Shown: positions 54,692 through 64,000, counted from the stretch's first letter. The stretch is DNA of 64,000 nucleotides from Aphanomyces cochlioides (GCA_019828595.1 JAHQRK010000016.1:1488001-1552000); one strand, 5' to 3'. The notes: generated from the sequence alone by a model not told the origin. Numbers and translations are program-made.

Positions 54692-57600
54692 ATGTCCAAC
54701 GCCAACAGCTGTTCCGAGCTCCGTGAGACCAACACTCACGGAGTCACCATCATTCCAGGTATTGTATCACCTCACCCACTTTCGTCGTCCAATCAGGATG
54801 GCGGAAGTGGTGTGAGTAATGTCTCTACACCTAACCCTAGGGCCGAAGTGGAGGTCGAGTTCGACCCCAACAGCGTCTCTGGAGACCAATCTGCGTCTCG
54901 CTCCACCAGCGCTTCACCTGGTGCTCCACTCGCCGGAGTTCCAGGGGGGGTCAACCTCAGTGGGTCAGTGGTTGACCCCCAGACCACTGTCGTTAACTTG
55001 TCTAGCGAAGCCCTCACTCAGGAGGGCGAACCACTGGGGCCTTGTGCCTGTGGTGGCTGCTTCCCTGGACTCCAATTGGAGTCGATCCCCAGTGAAGGCG
55101 GCGAGAAAACGGGGTCCATGCCAGCCCTAGAGGCTACGAGGGCCCCCCCTATGGGCACACCCTGCGGTTCTGTCTACTTCCCCCCAGGGGCCTCTTCGGA
55201 GGGGCGGGGGCGGTATCCCGATTTGGGTTCTCGCCGGAGCAATGGTGTACCCCAGTCACCGTGCTGCGGGGATGGCATGGATTCCCCTTCTACCCCTGTC
55301 ACTGGGGGTCTGGCCCCGGCCTTTCTCGTGACCAATGGGACTGAGCCAGCAGCCACCAACCGCGTCGCCCCCTGTGCTGAGCCTCCTAGAACGGGAGAGG
55401 AAGAAGAAAAATCTCAAGAGGACGTGGATATGGTCTCTGGAGACGCCGAGGGGAAGGATTCTACTGAAACCGAGGCCTTAACCGACGAGGGAAATACTCA
55501 AATTCACTCTGAGGTTGATGGGTCAGGCGACATTAACGGCCAAGCGAAGCCGTGTGATACTCCTGGAGAAGTTATTCAAGAGGAACAATCGACAAACAAT
55601 GACAATGACCAGTCAAATCAAGACATTGTCGACAAATCCGTTGCTCAAGGAAATGGCGCTGTTGATCCTCCTACCGCGGCAGACAAAATACAAGGCGATC
55701 AAGAGCAACAAAACGCTGAAAAGGCCAATCCATGGACGCAAAAGGCTCCCGGCAAGGATTCAGCTTCGTCCAAGAAAGATTCCAAGCAAGGCAATGCCCC
55801 CAAAGGCGCGAAACATCGCAACACTGGTGCTCATGCTATTGCCGATGACGATATTGCGCGATGCGAGGCCATGGCGGACGCATTCTACAAAGACTCTGGT
55901 GACATGGACGCCTTCATTGAAAACATTTTGCTCACCCCCCAGTCCCAAGTGTACGAGCTCACAGTCAAGTTGGGCGAAGGCTACAAGGACTGGTCCGAAA
56001 AAGTCATCTGCGATCAATTTGTCAAGGAAAATCCTGGTTCGTTATGGGGCTCCAAATTTCCGAACATTTTGATCCACAAGAAGAACCCACAGACCATTGT
56101 GATCTCAAGTTACAACTTGTCTACGTGCGTGGAAATGGGAGGCACAACGTTTCGACTTGGTGGCAAAGACTTCCTGGTTCCCAAGTACTCGCGTTATGGC
56201 AACAACTACTACGTTACGTTCAACAAGGTCAGTCACCCTTCGATGGCCAAGGCGATTGTCAAGAAAATGGCTGCATTGACCAAGTCAGTGATAGCAGCAT
56301 TCAACCCTACTGCTGGTCAGAACATCAAGTCGCCGCATTTGAGAGTCATTTTCAAGTCGCCTGCGCCTCCTGCAGTGTTGGTGCCAAAATCCGGCGACGC
56401 ACTACGCGAAATCACCATTACGGATCCGTCGGGTCAGCCTTTTGTCGTCGTGTTTCAGCACAAGATCGCTGCTCTGAACAAGACATTGCCTCCGTCGATT
56501 GTTTCACGACGTGCAGAGACCAAGGCTGAAAAAGCGAAGGCAAAAGCGGCCAAGGCAGCGGCAAAATCTCCTCCGTCAGGAGAAAAAGAACCTGAACATG
56601 ATGGAGACGATCATGACCAAGACCCTGGAACAAATGCGGAAGGCGAGGCCGACTCAACTGAGGCATCTGGAGATCGTCAAGATGAACAACCACAGCCAAC
56701 AGCTCCTTCTCATGGCTCTGATGTCGATATGTCTGGTGACAGCGATCCCCCTAACAACAATGGACAAGACAAACAACAAGAAGATGTGGAAATGTCTACC
56801 AACGAATCGCCCGCTCTTGCTCCACCAAGTGAGCAGCCCAAGAACTCGCTGGACCTTCAATTGGTAACGGGCTACCGGTCTGGACCAGCTCCAAAACGTA
56901 ATTTGCCTTCGTCCCCACGTTTGGATCCCCTGCCGACATCCAACCGTTTTCATATCCTCGAAGAAGACGACGTGGAACTCTCGTTTGAAGACTTTGCAGT
57001 GCCTCGAATTGTATTGGAAGATTCAAGTGCGCCACGCCCGAAAAAGACCAAAGGCAAAGCGAAGAAACAACGACTTGACAAGTCTGCTGCAGCCCACCTC
57101 GAATTGGCGAAGAAGATCATTCGAGACAAGAAAGTCGAAGGCAGTATCACCGAATGTCAACGCATTTTGCGAGATGATCCTCAGCTCGTTGCACATGCTA
57201 TGTACGCACAAGATGAAGACCTCAGTTTGTTTCAGTCACTTGTTGCAACCAAGACTATTGAGCGCAAGATGGCTTTGTTAAAAGCTCAAGGCAAGCCTCA
57301 CAACTACAAACATCACGTCAACTTCATGGCTCAATACAAGATTCACCCGTCAGAAATCTTGGAAGAATTGACCACGGACATACCAGAGATCAAGCGCATC
57401 CTCTTTGCACTTGCTACGATTGACTTATTCCTCTCAAATCGGGCCCCAGACCTCTACACAAACTCGGAGGCACTGACTGTTCTATTGAACCAAGAAGCAA
57501 CAAGATTGCCTGACACCAACTGCTTGACGGACTGGTCGCTGTTTGCTTTGATCGAAAACTTCAGCGACAATCTCGAGAAGTTCACTTTGCCGGCTCCCGT

Positions 57601-57730
57601 CTTGTCGGCCATCTCGATGCTCAAAAGCATCACCAACAATTACCACATCGACGAGCTCTGCAGCAAAGCTCACCACTCCATGAACGCCGACGAAATTGAT
57701 CCCCTCGATTTGGAGGACGATCAACTCTAA
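54692..57730 (+). CDS. LINE ORF1 protein, full length (copy I)
   Basis: 1012 codons from ATG 54692 to TAA 57730, collinear with H ORF1 without indels. Substitutions include QNAEKANPWTQKAPGK (H: QNAERANPWTQKTPGK), RRAETKAEKAK (H: RRAEAKAEKAK), GEADSTEASGDRQDE (as in A) and APKRNLPSSP. An open frame extends another 56 codons upstream into the satellite with an earlier ATG at 54524, but the satellite part belongs to the target, so ATG 54692 is the element's start. The G7 and C7 runs that are shortened in G are full length here. Confidence 0.88.
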   Translation: MSNANSCSELRETNTHGVTIIPGIVSPHPLSSSNQDGGSGVSNVSTPNPRAEVEVEFDPNSVSGDQSASRSTSASPGAPLAGVPGGVNLSGSVVDPQTTVVNLSSEALTQEGEPLGPCACGGCFPGLQLESIPSEGGEKTGSMPALEATRAPPMGTPCGSVYFPPGASSEGRGRYPDLGSRRSNGVPQSPCCGDGMDSPSTPVTGGLAPAFLVTNGTEPAATNRVAPCAEPPRTGEEEEKSQEDVDMVSGDAEGKDSTETEALTDEGNTQIHSEVDGSGDINGQAKPCDTPGEVIQEEQSTNNDNDQSNQDIVDKSVAQGNGAVDPPTAADKIQGDQEQQNAEKANPWTQKAPGKDSASSKKDSKQGNAPKGAKHRNTGAHAIADDDIARCEAMADAFYKDSGDMDAFIENILLTPQSQVYELTVKLGEGYKDWSEKVICDQFVKENPGSLWGSKFPNILIHKKNPQTIVISSYNLSTCVEMGGTTFRLGGKDFLVPKYSRYGNNYYVTFNKVSHPSMAKAIVKKMAALTKSVIAAFNPTAGQNIKSPHLRVIFKSPAPPAVLVPKSGDALREITITDPSGQPFVVVFQHKIAALNKTLPPSIVSRRAETKAEKAKAKAAKAAAKSPPSGEKEPEHDGDDHDQDPGTNAEGEADSTEASGDRQDEQPQPTAPSHGSDVDMSGDSDPPNNNGQDKQQEDVEMSTNESPALAPPSEQPKNSLDLQLVTGYRSGPAPKRNLPSSPRLDPLPTSNRFHILEEDDVELSFEDFAVPRIVLEDSSAPRPKKTKGKAKKQRLDKSAAAHLELAKKIIRDKKVEGSITECQRILRDDPQLVAHAMYAQDEDLSLFQSLVATKTIERKMALLKAQGKPHNYKHHVNFMAQYKIHPSEILEELTTDIPEIKRILFALATIDLFLSNRAPDLYTNSEALTVLLNQEATRLPDTNCLTDWSLFALIENFSDNLEKFTLPAPVLSAISMLKSITNNYHIDELCSKAHHSMNADEIDPLDLEDDQL

Positions 57731-57808
57731 GGCTTCTATCCCCTGCTTCAATCCATTTCAACCTCCCCTCTGACCCCTCCATTCTACTCATTTTCATCTG
57801 TACTCGTG

Positions 57809-60800
57809 ATGATTGACAACAACTTCTCCGATGTCCCAACTGAACTCGTGGACTGGGACCCACAAATCATCTCCCTCAACACCAATGGCTTCTCCAACAG
57901 TCATCGGTACATCCTCGACAAACTATCAAGTGTTCACGACGTTTCCTTTATCCAAGAAACCCGTTTCCGCACGCCAAGTCTCCACGACCGTGTTGCGTTC
58001 CATTGGCAACGCATCACAAACCACGAAGGCTCTTTGTTCTTTGAAGAGCCTATTTACCCTGAAGTATCCACGTCGCCAGCCACTGGAGGTCTGGCTACGT
58101 TGATACATCCTCACTCTCCTTTGAAGAACGCCACTCAAGTCCCTCATGACAACTCAGTGCTTCGTGGTCGTTATCTACAAGTGCGATGTACTCTGGGTCC
58201 ACTGACAGTCGTTCTCCACAATATCTATGCGCCGGCAGCCTTCCAAGAACGAGCAAGTTACTTCGAAGAATTGCCACGCGACTTTCCTCCACATGCGCTC
58301 CACATTGTTGGAGGAGATTTCAACTGCACTCTCAACAAAGATTTGGATTCGTTGAGACCCAGTACCTCCACCATGGCCGGCACCCTTCAACTGGAACAAT
58401 GGATGCACAGTTTGTCTCTGGTGGATCTGTTTCGTCGTCAAAACCCCGTGGCACGAGCCTTCACAAGTCCCACACTCACCAACCGACTCGACTACATCTT
58501 TTGTTCGTCCACCTTGGCGGGTCTTTGTCATTGGAAGGCGACGCACATGCCACACGTTCCACAGGCTGACCACGTGGCTTGTCGTATCATCACAAAGCGT
58601 CAAACATTGCGCCATGGCTCTGGATCATGGAAAGCTCCAACTTGGCTACTTCGTCTACCACGAGCGGCCGAGATTGTTCATGGATGTCTGGATCGATTTT
58701 TGGACAAGTCTCCAACATTCCACAATATCTCCAAGGCCTACGACATACTGGTCAATGATATCCGCTCCCAACTCAAAGAATTCCATTCTCAACGATTGGA
58801 GAAACAACGTCTGCCGTTGAAGAAGTTAGCTGTCGAGATCGCTTCGCTTTTGCAAGTCCCCAACATGCGTCAAGATGCAGTGCTGGTGGATCGAGTGCGA
58901 GACCTTCAAAAGCAAATTCACGAGCTGCAAGATCGAGACAAGCAGTTTCGTCAAGACCAGGCGTTCCAACTTCACTTGTACAAAGCAGAGCGCTCGTCCA
59001 AGTTCCACTTCATGTCCCCTGTCCCTACCCCCTTGAAGAAGACAGTCTTCAAAGAGTTGGTGGATGTCAATGGAAATGTTGTCTCCAATCAACAAGGCAT
59101 GTCTGACGTCCTGGTCGACTACTACAAGGACTTGTTTGCAGCTCCCGAGGTGCAGCGATCTGGAGACGAAGTGTCGTCATTTCTGACCCCATTGACTCGA
59201 CACAAGCAACTGCCAGAGCAAGCCCAGAAAGAGCTGTCGGCTCCCTTGCGTGCCAACGAGTTCTATCATGCTATTCGACACAGCAGTTCGAACTCAGCGC
59301 CAGGTCCCAACGCTCTGCCATTCGAAGTCCTCAAACTTGCACCTCACAAGTGGTCGTTGGTATTGGAGCTGCTATTCACACACCAGCTCCATTCTCACCC
59401 TCGCTTGACTCCCATGCAACTTGTCAGTACGCTGGTGTTGCTGCACAAGAAAGGCCCCAAGTCACAGGCCAAGAACTATCGGCCCATTAGCCTACTCAAC
59501 ACGGATGTGAAAATCCTGACGAGTATTCTGGCTTATCGACTCCAGCGCCACATTCGACACATCATCCACCCGGACCAGCAAGGCTTTATCCGTCGAAGCA
59601 ATATCCAAACCAATATTGCACGACTGGATGACATGCTGCACCACATCAAACTACACAGTCCGTCCTCGATGGTGGCACTGCTTGACTTTGAGAAAGCTTT
59701 TGATCGCGTGGACCACGCGTACTTGCTCCGCGTCCTCCGTCACTATGGCTTTCCCGAAACCTTTGTTGACATGGTTCGCGTACTGTACTCGGGCCGCAAG
59801 TCTCGCATCTTGGTGAACGGCTTCTTGTCCAAGCCAGTTCACATCTCACGCGGTGTGTTGCAAGGTGATCCACTGTCGCCACTTCTGTTTGTGATCGCTT
59901 TGGAACCGATGTGCCAACTCCTACGGCAACACTCCAACTATGGCATCAAGTGTGGGGATCGCTACCACACTGGGAGTTACTTTGCCGACGACTCGCAACT
60001 CTATGCTGCAAATGAGACGTGCCTCCACCGGCAGCTTGCATTGGTTCAAACCTTTTGCGACAAGTCTGGTTTCCGACTCAACGTAGACAAGACCCAAATT
60101 CTGACCTACAGCCAGTTGAATGGGAACCTTGCCTCACTACAAGTTACTTCCGACAGTCCCGTGAAGGCTCTTGGTATCTTGGTTGCGCCCAATCTTTCTC
60201 CATTGGCACGTTTCAATTACGTGTTTGAGAAGTTTGTGGCTCGCTTGTCTTTGTGGCTCTACAAGGCTCGAACCATGGCCGGAAAAGTCACTATCCTGCA
60301 CAGCATATGTCTGCCTGTGGTATGGTACCAACTGGCTTTTGTCCCTGCCGACAAAGACCTGGCCAAAAAGATCGACAAGGCCATGCTTCAATTTATGCAT
60401 GGTGAAGAAATCAACCCATCCTCCTCTGTCCATGGCCTCCGTTTGATCAAAAAGGAGATCATATTCATGCCGAAGAAGTCCGGTGGCTTAGGCCTGCACC
60501 ATGCACTTGCTTTATGGCAACAACACAACCGCTCTGTCATGATCAGATGCATTCAAGCCATCACCACCCCACCCCGCAAGTCTGCCATGTCCGCCTGGAT
60601 TACGCCGGGCTATACTCTCCTCGAGAAGGCTTTTCATCCATGGGGTTCCCCCCGAGATCTCCTCTTGGCAAATGGCTCTTCTGCATTCATCAGACGACTG
60701 TACAAGAATCCCAATATCACTCCAATGTGGAAAGCCTTATTGAGTAGCTGGTTTGAATCCCGCTGGACTCCGTACGGCTGTCCAAATCACATCTCATCTT

Positions 60801-61864
60801 TGGATGTTCCCCTTTGGCACAACTCGTATCTGCCTGGACTCGAAGACCTATACGATCAGTGCTCTACATCGACGCAAGACCAAGCCAATGTATTGGCTTC
60901 GCTTCACATCACGAAGTTGTCGCATTTGTTGACTCCGTGTCAGCGAGTTTGGCCAGCTTCGATCTTGTTCGACAAAATCAACCGTGCCTGCCGCCAAGCC
61001 AATTTTGTCCCTCCAACGAAACAATGGATCTCAATCTTGGTGACCAAGTTATCACGATTGTTTGAGATTGTTTCTGAAGAGGATGCTCCCGTGTTCCACT
61101 TGCCGACGCCAAGCTCTGAATGGATGGAATGGCACTGGATAATTCACCCTGACTCGAGTCCGATCTTGTTGGCGTTTGCGACTTCGAAATCGGCTAAGAT
61201 CAGAGCTTCTCCAGCTGTCAGCTCGTCCATTCTTCCTACCAAGCATCTCAACCTGCCATCCAACTTTTACGAAGACCCCAAGCGCCTTACCCAACTTGCC
61301 GCCTTCCTCCAACCCGACCACATTCTCCCTCGATATGGAGAGTTCATTTTCAAGACCCTTCTCCGCGCCAACGCCATGCAATATCTGTTTCAGTACCAAG
61401 ACCCCAAGCCGACGTGTGTCTTCTGTCGTGTCAATGAGACGTACGAGCATTTCCTGTTCTCTTGTGGATATGGTCAATCTGTTTGGTATTTCTTCAAGGC
61501 GATCCAGCGACTGCTCGAGTGTTCCTTTCCGTCCACGTGTCTGGAAATGTTCTACGAGACGCCCAAGCCGTCCGATGGATACTACATCCGTGGCTATCTG
61601 AAGATCTGGCCGATTGTCCGAGCCTGCGTGTATTATCAAATATGGCTCCAACGTGCCGATCGCACCTTTCGACCCGACCTCACAGCGAAGAGTCCGATGG
61701 AAGTTGCCATTCATGCTGCCTCTTTGATCAAGCTACATCTACAACAGCTCCTGGTTGATCTCCCTCTCAAGAAGGGATACACCAAGGTATTCAATGTGCT
61801 CAAGCATCTATCTTCGGACCCCTGGTTACGTCAACACGCCATTCCTGACAGCGTCGTTTCATGA
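57809..61864 (+). CDS. LINE ORF2 polyprotein: endonuclease + reverse transcriptase (copy I)
   Basis: Complete 1351-aa ORF2 from ATG 57809, 78 nt after the ORF1 stop and in the same frame. EEP endonuclease, reverse transcriptase with YFADD, and the CX2CX7HX4C motif are all intact. Private or rare changes: CLPVVWYQL and KKEIIFMP (both shared with O), FIRRLYKNP, EWHWIIHPD. With its own ORF1 and paired target-site duplications this is the window's clearest complete element. Confidence 0.95.
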   Translation: MIDNNFSDVPTELVDWDPQIISLNTNGFSNSHRYILDKLSSVHDVSFIQETRFRTPSLHDRVAFHWQRITNHEGSLFFEEPIYPEVSTSPATGGLATLIHPHSPLKNATQVPHDNSVLRGRYLQVRCTLGPLTVVLHNIYAPAAFQERASYFEELPRDFPPHALHIVGGDFNCTLNKDLDSLRPSTSTMAGTLQLEQWMHSLSLVDLFRRQNPVARAFTSPTLTNRLDYIFCSSTLAGLCHWKATHMPHVPQADHVACRIITKRQTLRHGSGSWKAPTWLLRLPRAAEIVHGCLDRFLDKSPTFHNISKAYDILVNDIRSQLKEFHSQRLEKQRLPLKKLAVEIASLLQVPNMRQDAVLVDRVRDLQKQIHELQDRDKQFRQDQAFQLHLYKAERSSKFHFMSPVPTPLKKTVFKELVDVNGNVVSNQQGMSDVLVDYYKDLFAAPEVQRSGDEVSSFLTPLTRHKQLPEQAQKELSAPLRANEFYHAIRHSSSNSAPGPNALPFEVLKLAPHKWSLVLELLFTHQLHSHPRLTPMQLVSTLVLLHKKGPKSQAKNYRPISLLNTDVKILTSILAYRLQRHIRHIIHPDQQGFIRRSNIQTNIARLDDMLHHIKLHSPSSMVALLDFEKAFDRVDHAYLLRVLRHYGFPETFVDMVRVLYSGRKSRILVNGFLSKPVHISRGVLQGDPLSPLLFVIALEPMCQLLRQHSNYGIKCGDRYHTGSYFADDSQLYAANETCLHRQLALVQTFCDKSGFRLNVDKTQILTYSQLNGNLASLQVTSDSPVKALGILVAPNLSPLARFNYVFEKFVARLSLWLYKARTMAGKVTILHSICLPVVWYQLAFVPADKDLAKKIDKAMLQFMHGEEINPSSSVHGLRLIKKEIIFMPKKSGGLGLHHALALWQQHNRSVMIRCIQAITTPPRKSAMSAWITPGYTLLEKAFHPWGSPRDLLLANGSSAFIRRLYKNPNITPMWKALLSSWFESRWTPYGCPNHISSLDVPLWHNSYLPGLEDLYDQCSTSTQDQANVLASLHITKLSHLLTPCQRVWPASILFDKINRACRQANFVPPTKQWISILVTKLSRLFEIVSEEDAPVFHLPTPSSEWMEWHWIIHPDSSPILLAFATSKSAKIRASPAVSSSILPTKHLNLPSNFYEDPKRLTQLAAFLQPDHILPRYGEFIFKTLLRANAMQYLFQYQDPKPTCVFCRVNETYEHFLFSCGYGQSVWYFFKAIQRLLECSFPSTCLEMFYETPKPSDGYYIRGYLKIWPIVRACVYYQIWLQRADRTFRPDLTAKSPMEVAIHAASLIKLHLQQLLVDLPLKKGYTKVFNVLKHLSSDPWLRQHAIPDSVVS

Positions 61865-62010
61865 GTGAGCTGACGGCTCACTCACTTCATCTCCTGTTCA
61901 ATGACCACTTTGCCATATTCTGTTTTCCAAGTTCTATTTATACAGTACGAGGCAAATTAGTAAGTCATTAGGGCCTTTGCTCAAAAATAAGGTTAATACA
62001 ACTCATTTAA

Positions 62011-62789
62011 CCACTTTTTCTCCACTTTTGGTACCCACGTGCCACATGCACATCTCGACCCCATCGAGATACCCACTCGCCACGTCTGGCATGTTTGAAA
62101 GGTGTCATGCTCGTGTGGTGGACGACCAAGCATCAACTTGGTCCGAAATCAACACGCGAGAGTCCCAAGCATACCCCACAAAATGCATCTCGATGCCACT
62201 TTTTCTCCACTTTTGGTACCCACGTGCCACATGCATATCTCGACCCCATCGAGATACCCACTCGCCACGTCTGGCATGTTTGAAAGGTGTCATGCTCGTG
62301 TGGTGGACGACCAAGCACCAACTTGGTCCGAAATCAACACGCGAGAGTCCCAAGCATACCCCACAAAATGCATCTCGATGCCACTTTTTCTCCACTTTTG
62401 GTACCCACGTGCCACATGCATATCTCGACCCCATCGAGATACCCACTCGCCACGTCTGGCATGTTTGAAAGGTGTCATGCTCGTGTGGTGGACGACCAAG
62501 CATCAACTTGGTCCGAAATCAACACGCGAGAGTCCCAAGCATACCCCACAAAATGCATCTCGATGCCACTTTTTCTCCACTTTTGGTACCCACGTGCCAC
62601 ATGCACATCTCGACCCCATCGAGATACCCACTCGCCACGTCTGGCATGTTTGAAAGGTGTCATGCTCGTGTGGTGGACGACCAAGCATCAACTTGGTCCG
62701 AAATCAACACGCGAGAGTCCCAAGCATACCCCACAAAATGCATCTCGATGCCACTTTTTCTCCACTTTTGGTACCCACGTGCCACATGC
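62011..62789 (+). repeat. Satellite block 16 (185-bp monomers)
   Basis: Four monomers all of the 185-bp type, one with the variant CAAGCACCAAC, ending at the T1 target site CCACGTGCCACATGC (62775-62789). Confidence 0.92.
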
Positions 62790-63054
62790 AGCTCCTGGTT
62801 GATCTCCCTCTCAAGAAGGGATACACCAAGGTATTCAATGTGCTCAAGCATCTATCTTCGGACCCCTGGTTACGTCAACACATCATTCCTGACAGCGTCG
62901 TTTCATGAGTGAGCTAACAGCTCACTCACTTCATCTCCTGTTCAATGACCACTTTGCCATATTCTGTTTTCCAAGTTCTATTTATACAGTACGAGGCAAA
63001 TTAGTAAGTCATTAGGGCCTTTGCTCAAAAATAAGGTTAATACAACTCATTTAA
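62790..63054 (+). mobile_element. 265-bp LINE stub T1
   Basis: Begins AGCTCCTGG in the last ~39 codons of ORF2 (stop 62906-62908) and ends with the family terminus. Target-site duplication CCACGTGCCACATGC (62775-62789 and 63055-63069), the same satellite position used by the 171-bp stub. Its hairpin is the extended 9-bp form. Confidence 0.93.
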
Positions 63055-63797
63055 CCACGTGCCACATGCACATCTCGACCCCATCGAGATACCCACTCGC
63101 CACGTCTGGCATGTTTGAAAGTGCTCGTGTGGTGGACGACCAAGCATCAACTTGGTCCGAAATCAACACGCGATAGTCCCAAGCATACCCCACAAAATGC
63201 ATCTCGATGCCACTTTTTCTCCACTTTTGGTACCCACGTGCCACATGCACATCTCGACCCCATCGAGATACCCACTCGCCACGTCTGGCATGTTTGAAAG
63301 TGCTCGTGTGGTGGACGACCAAGCATCAACTTGGTCCGAAATCAACACGCGATAGTCCCAAGCATACCCCACAAAATGCATCTCGATGCCACTTTTTCTC
63401 CACTTTTGGTACCCACGTGCCACATGCATATCTCGACCCCATCGAGATACCCACTCGCCACGTCTGGCATGTTTGAAAGGTGTCATGCTCGTGTGGTGGA
63501 CGACCAAGCACCAACTTGGTCCGAAATCAACACGCGAGAGTCCCAAGCATACCCCACAAAATGCATCTCGATGCCACTTTTTCTCCACTTTTGGTACCCA
63601 CGTGCCACATGCATATCTCGACCCCATCGAGACACCCACTCGCCACGTCTGGCATGTTTGAAAGGTGTCATGCTCGTGTGGTGGACGACCAAGCATCAAC
63701 TTGGTCCGAAATCAACACGCGAGAGTCCCAAGCATACCCCACAAAATGCATCTCGATGCCACTTTTTCTCCACTTTTGGTACCCACGTGCCACATGC
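63055..63797 (+). repeat. Satellite block 17
   Basis: About four monomers, first of the 179-bp and then of the 185-bp type. The last two carry the CAAGCACCAAC and GAGACACCC variants. Ends at the T2 target site (63783-63797). Confidence 0.9.
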
Positions 63798-64000
63798 AGC
63801 TCCTGGTTGATCTCCCTCTCAAGAAGGGATACACCAAGGTATTCAATGTGCTCAAGCATCTATCTTCGGACCCCTGGTTACGTCAACACATCATTCCTGA
63901 CAGCGTCGTTTCATGAGTGAGCTAACAGCTCACTCACTTCATCTCCTGTTCAATGACCACTTTGCCATATTCTGTTTTCCAAGTTCTATTTATACAGTAC
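63798..64000 (+). mobile_element. LINE stub T2, duplicate of T1, cut by window end
   Basis: Same start, flank and hairpin variant as T1, 1008 bp downstream. It therefore arose by duplication of the T1-plus-satellite block. ORF2 tail stops at 63916. The 3' terminus lies beyond the window. Confidence 0.9.

Larger units (their letters stand above)
54634..62010 (+). mobile_element. Full-length LINE copy I (7377 bp), both ORFs intact
   Basis: Inserted in satellite with a 16-bp target-site duplication, CCACTTTTTCTCCACT (54618-54633 and 62011-62026). One base at the 5' junction is ambiguous. 5' UTR, ORF1, ORF2 and 3' UTR are complete, which makes it the best candidate for an active autonomous copy. 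It used the same satellite position as S and O. Confidence 0.95.

Noticed and set aside
16951..63920. Long ORFs across the satellite on both strands
   Set aside because: They occur in several overlapping frames at once, and the 179-bp period is not a multiple of three. They reflect lack of stop codons in the monomer.
1..64000. Telomere array built by end-attachment of LINEs (HeT-A/TART style)
   Set aside because: Head-to-tail order and 5' truncation fit, but several copies have target-site duplications on both sides, which needs internal insertion. No simple telomeric repeat array is present. A subtelomeric location remains possible.
1..64000. Host genes, tRNA or rRNA genes between elements
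   Set aside because: All sequence is accounted for by LINE copies and satellite blocks with exact junctions; no unassigned stretch longer than a few bases remains.

Overview
The window is eukaryotic repeat DNA. It is built almost entirely from one family of non-LTR (LINE-type) retrotransposon and one tandem satellite, all on the + strand. I see no host gene, tRNA, rRNA, intron or bacterial feature. The ORFs read in the standard code without introns. The host cannot be fixed from sequence alone. The closest situations I know are the Zepp LINE clusters of Chlorella/Coccomyxa and the LINE-rich centromeres of Mucorales, so an alga, early-diverging fungus or other protist is plausible. The region itself could be centromeric, subtelomeric or other heterochromatin.

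The full-length element is about 7.38 kb. It has a 5' UTR of about 60 nt, an ORF1 of 1012 codons, a 75-nt in-frame spacer, and an ORF2 of 1351 aa carrying an APE/EEP-type endonuclease, a reverse transcriptase with YFADD and a C-terminal CX2CX7HX4C zinc motif. The 3' UTR is about 145 nt, starts with a hairpin over the ORF2 stop and ends GGTTAA-N10-TTAA with no poly(A). Full-length copies are G (37781-45160, ORF1 frameshifted), H (46690-54068) and I (54634-62010). H and I have both ORFs open. Copies A (cut by the window edge), B and F also keep an intact ORF2.

Layout: 1-16984 is a nest of elements, A, B and O, with N inserted inside O. From 16985 to 37780, 179/185-bp satellite blocks alternate with 5'-truncated elements: ten ~820-bp 'S' copies in the whole window (eight here), two ~602-bp pieces and three ~170-bp stubs. 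The 4.8-kb element F (31081-35908) sits inside one S copy. Region 37781-62010 holds G, two satellite+S units, H, a short satellite block and I. Region 62011-64000 is satellite with two copies of a 265-bp stub.

How it was built: several insertions can be reconstructed exactly, with 14-17 bp target-site duplications on both sides. At every element 3' end the flank begins with CC (one exception, TC), which points to an endonuclease nicking the opposite strand just after GG. Elements insert into the satellite and into one another, always in the same orientation. Later unequal exchange multiplied blocks of about 0.6, 0.97, 1.0, 1.75 and 4.1 kb and removed the expected right flank of H.
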